DNA from: Chlamydiota bacterium | GTDB taxonomy: Bacteria; Chlamydiota; Chlamydiia; Chlamydiales; Rhabdochlamydiaceae | Assembly (NCBI GenBank): GCA_023265495.1 | Contig: JAHFTP010000004.1 | Span: 1 to 24,055 of the forward strand | Direction of reading: 5' to 3' | Length of the DNA: 24,055 bases | Part shown: positions 23,563 to 24,055 of the stretch, one piece after another | Layout of the letters: every line of letters begins with the position of its first letter | Numbering within the stretch: the first letter of the stretch is position 1 | Notes under the pieces: model-generated | The model's input: only the letters and a program-made list of their open reading frames with translations | What the model was told of the DNA's origin: nothing | The model's database searches: none | Program-made: the position numbers and the translations under genes

Positions 23563-24055
23563 AGACAGAGTATCTCCGGGATGGATAGCTCTCTTAGCAA
23601 GCAGAAGGACTTTTAGATCTCCTTCCTTGTCTTTGTAGAGCTTAAAGCTAAGGTTGCCATCGATAAGAAGGGGAAGATCTTTGGTAAAATTGCCTTTTTT
23701 GCCGGCGTCTATCTTTATATAGGTTCCCTCTGGCATTTTGGTCAAAACAAGGCCCGATTTTTTCTTGTTCTTTCTTATCGTCCCTGCATATACGGCAACA
23801 AAAGCTCCCTTGGGGATGGTTGCATGTGCGGCTGATAAAGTGACTCTCCAGTCGAGTCGTTTTGTAAGGTGGTAGTGATAGGGGATGCCTCTTTCAAGCA
23901 CAATCTCTTCAAAATCTTCTACTTGCTTTTGAAGAGCCGGCCTTATTGTGGGAATTCTTTGCTTTTTACCACTGCTGAATAACCCCTTGGGGTCCTCCAC
24001 CGCTACATTTCTGCCATTTAACAAATAGTCATAGACGTTTTTTTTAAGAGGTAGG
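23542..24055 (-). CDS. Partial protein, possible SET-like domain
   Basis: The frame is open to the right edge: upstream of the TTG at 24024 it continues as LPLKKNVYDY without a stop, so the 5' end lies outside the window. The visible 170 or so residues include RVTLSAAHATIPKGAFVAVY followed by AG, and near the end VLLLAKRAIHPGDTLSLS. IPKG-xx-V-x-Y-x-G and xAxRxIxxGxxL resemble the first and last strands of SET lysine methyltransferase domains. The NHSC catalytic core of SET proteins is not visible, so the similarity may be to another beta-rich fold. Function is uncertain. The stop is TAA at 23542-23544, 114 bases before the lysS ATG on the same strand. Confidence 0.6.
   Translation of the reverse strand, partial: LPLKKNVYDYLLNGRNVAVEDPKGLFSSGKKQRIPTIRPALQKQVEDFEEIVLERGIPYHYHLTKRLDWRVTLSAAHATIPKGAFVAVYAGTIRKNKKKSGLVLTKMPEGTYIKIDAGKKGNFTKDLPLLIDGNLSFKLYKDKEGDLKVLLLAKRAIHPGDTLSLSASAE

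Noticed and set aside
1..24055. tRNA, rRNA, CRISPR, transposase or integrase genes
   Set aside because: No T-loop-like sequence with a matching acceptor stem, no regular spacer array, and no DDE or tyrosine recombinase motifs were seen on either strand by eye.

Overview
The window looks like a chromosomal segment of a member of the Chlamydiota, most likely an environmental, Chlamydia-like lineage. The main evidence is gene content and order. A large coiled-coil protein, rsfS, fabF and a Nudix hydrolase occur in the order I recall for CT768-CT771 of Chlamydia trachomatis. A PlsC-type acyltransferase joined to an acyl-ACP synthetase recalls CT775/CT776. The cysS and lysS genes recall the CT781/CT782 neighbourhood. 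This is from memory of gene order, not from a search. Several genes are not part of that conserved order as I know it: glutamine synthetase III, nadD, a carnitine acyltransferase, bioY and dinD.

Left part (1-3734): two adjacent paralogues overlap by ATGA. The first is cut by the left edge. The second (1015 aa) has eleven tandem 35-residue helical repeats, then a possible GT-B glycosyltransferase-like C-terminal half. Their 3' ends share a 116-bp block that is almost identical.

Housekeeping cluster (3856-9318): five tightly spaced + strand genes encode a coiled-coil protein, a HAD-IB phosphatase, glutamine synthetase III, NadD and RsfS.

Lipid-themed middle (9622-18677): FabF, a Nudix hydrolase, a putative GT-A-like protein, a CPT1-like carnitine O-acyltransferase, the biotin transporter BioY, and a 900-aa protein joining acyltransferase, acyl carrier and acyl-activating domains. 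FabF elongates acyl-ACP, biotin serves acetyl-CoA carboxylase, the 900-aa protein probably activates and esterifies fatty acids, and the carnitine enzyme could exchange acyl groups between CoA and carnitine. Together they suggest, by inference, use of host acyl groups. Between bioY and the 900-aa gene lie two small minus-strand genes with clear promoter, terminator and ribosome-binding signals.

Right part (18691-24055): cysS and a small winged-helix-like gene, then dinD, which is bracketed by two near-identical hairpin repeats. A convergent minus-strand group (a partial protein with a weak SET-like look, then lysS and a Nudix hydrolase) ends against the second hairpin. I saw no rRNA, tRNA, CRISPR array or insertion sequence.
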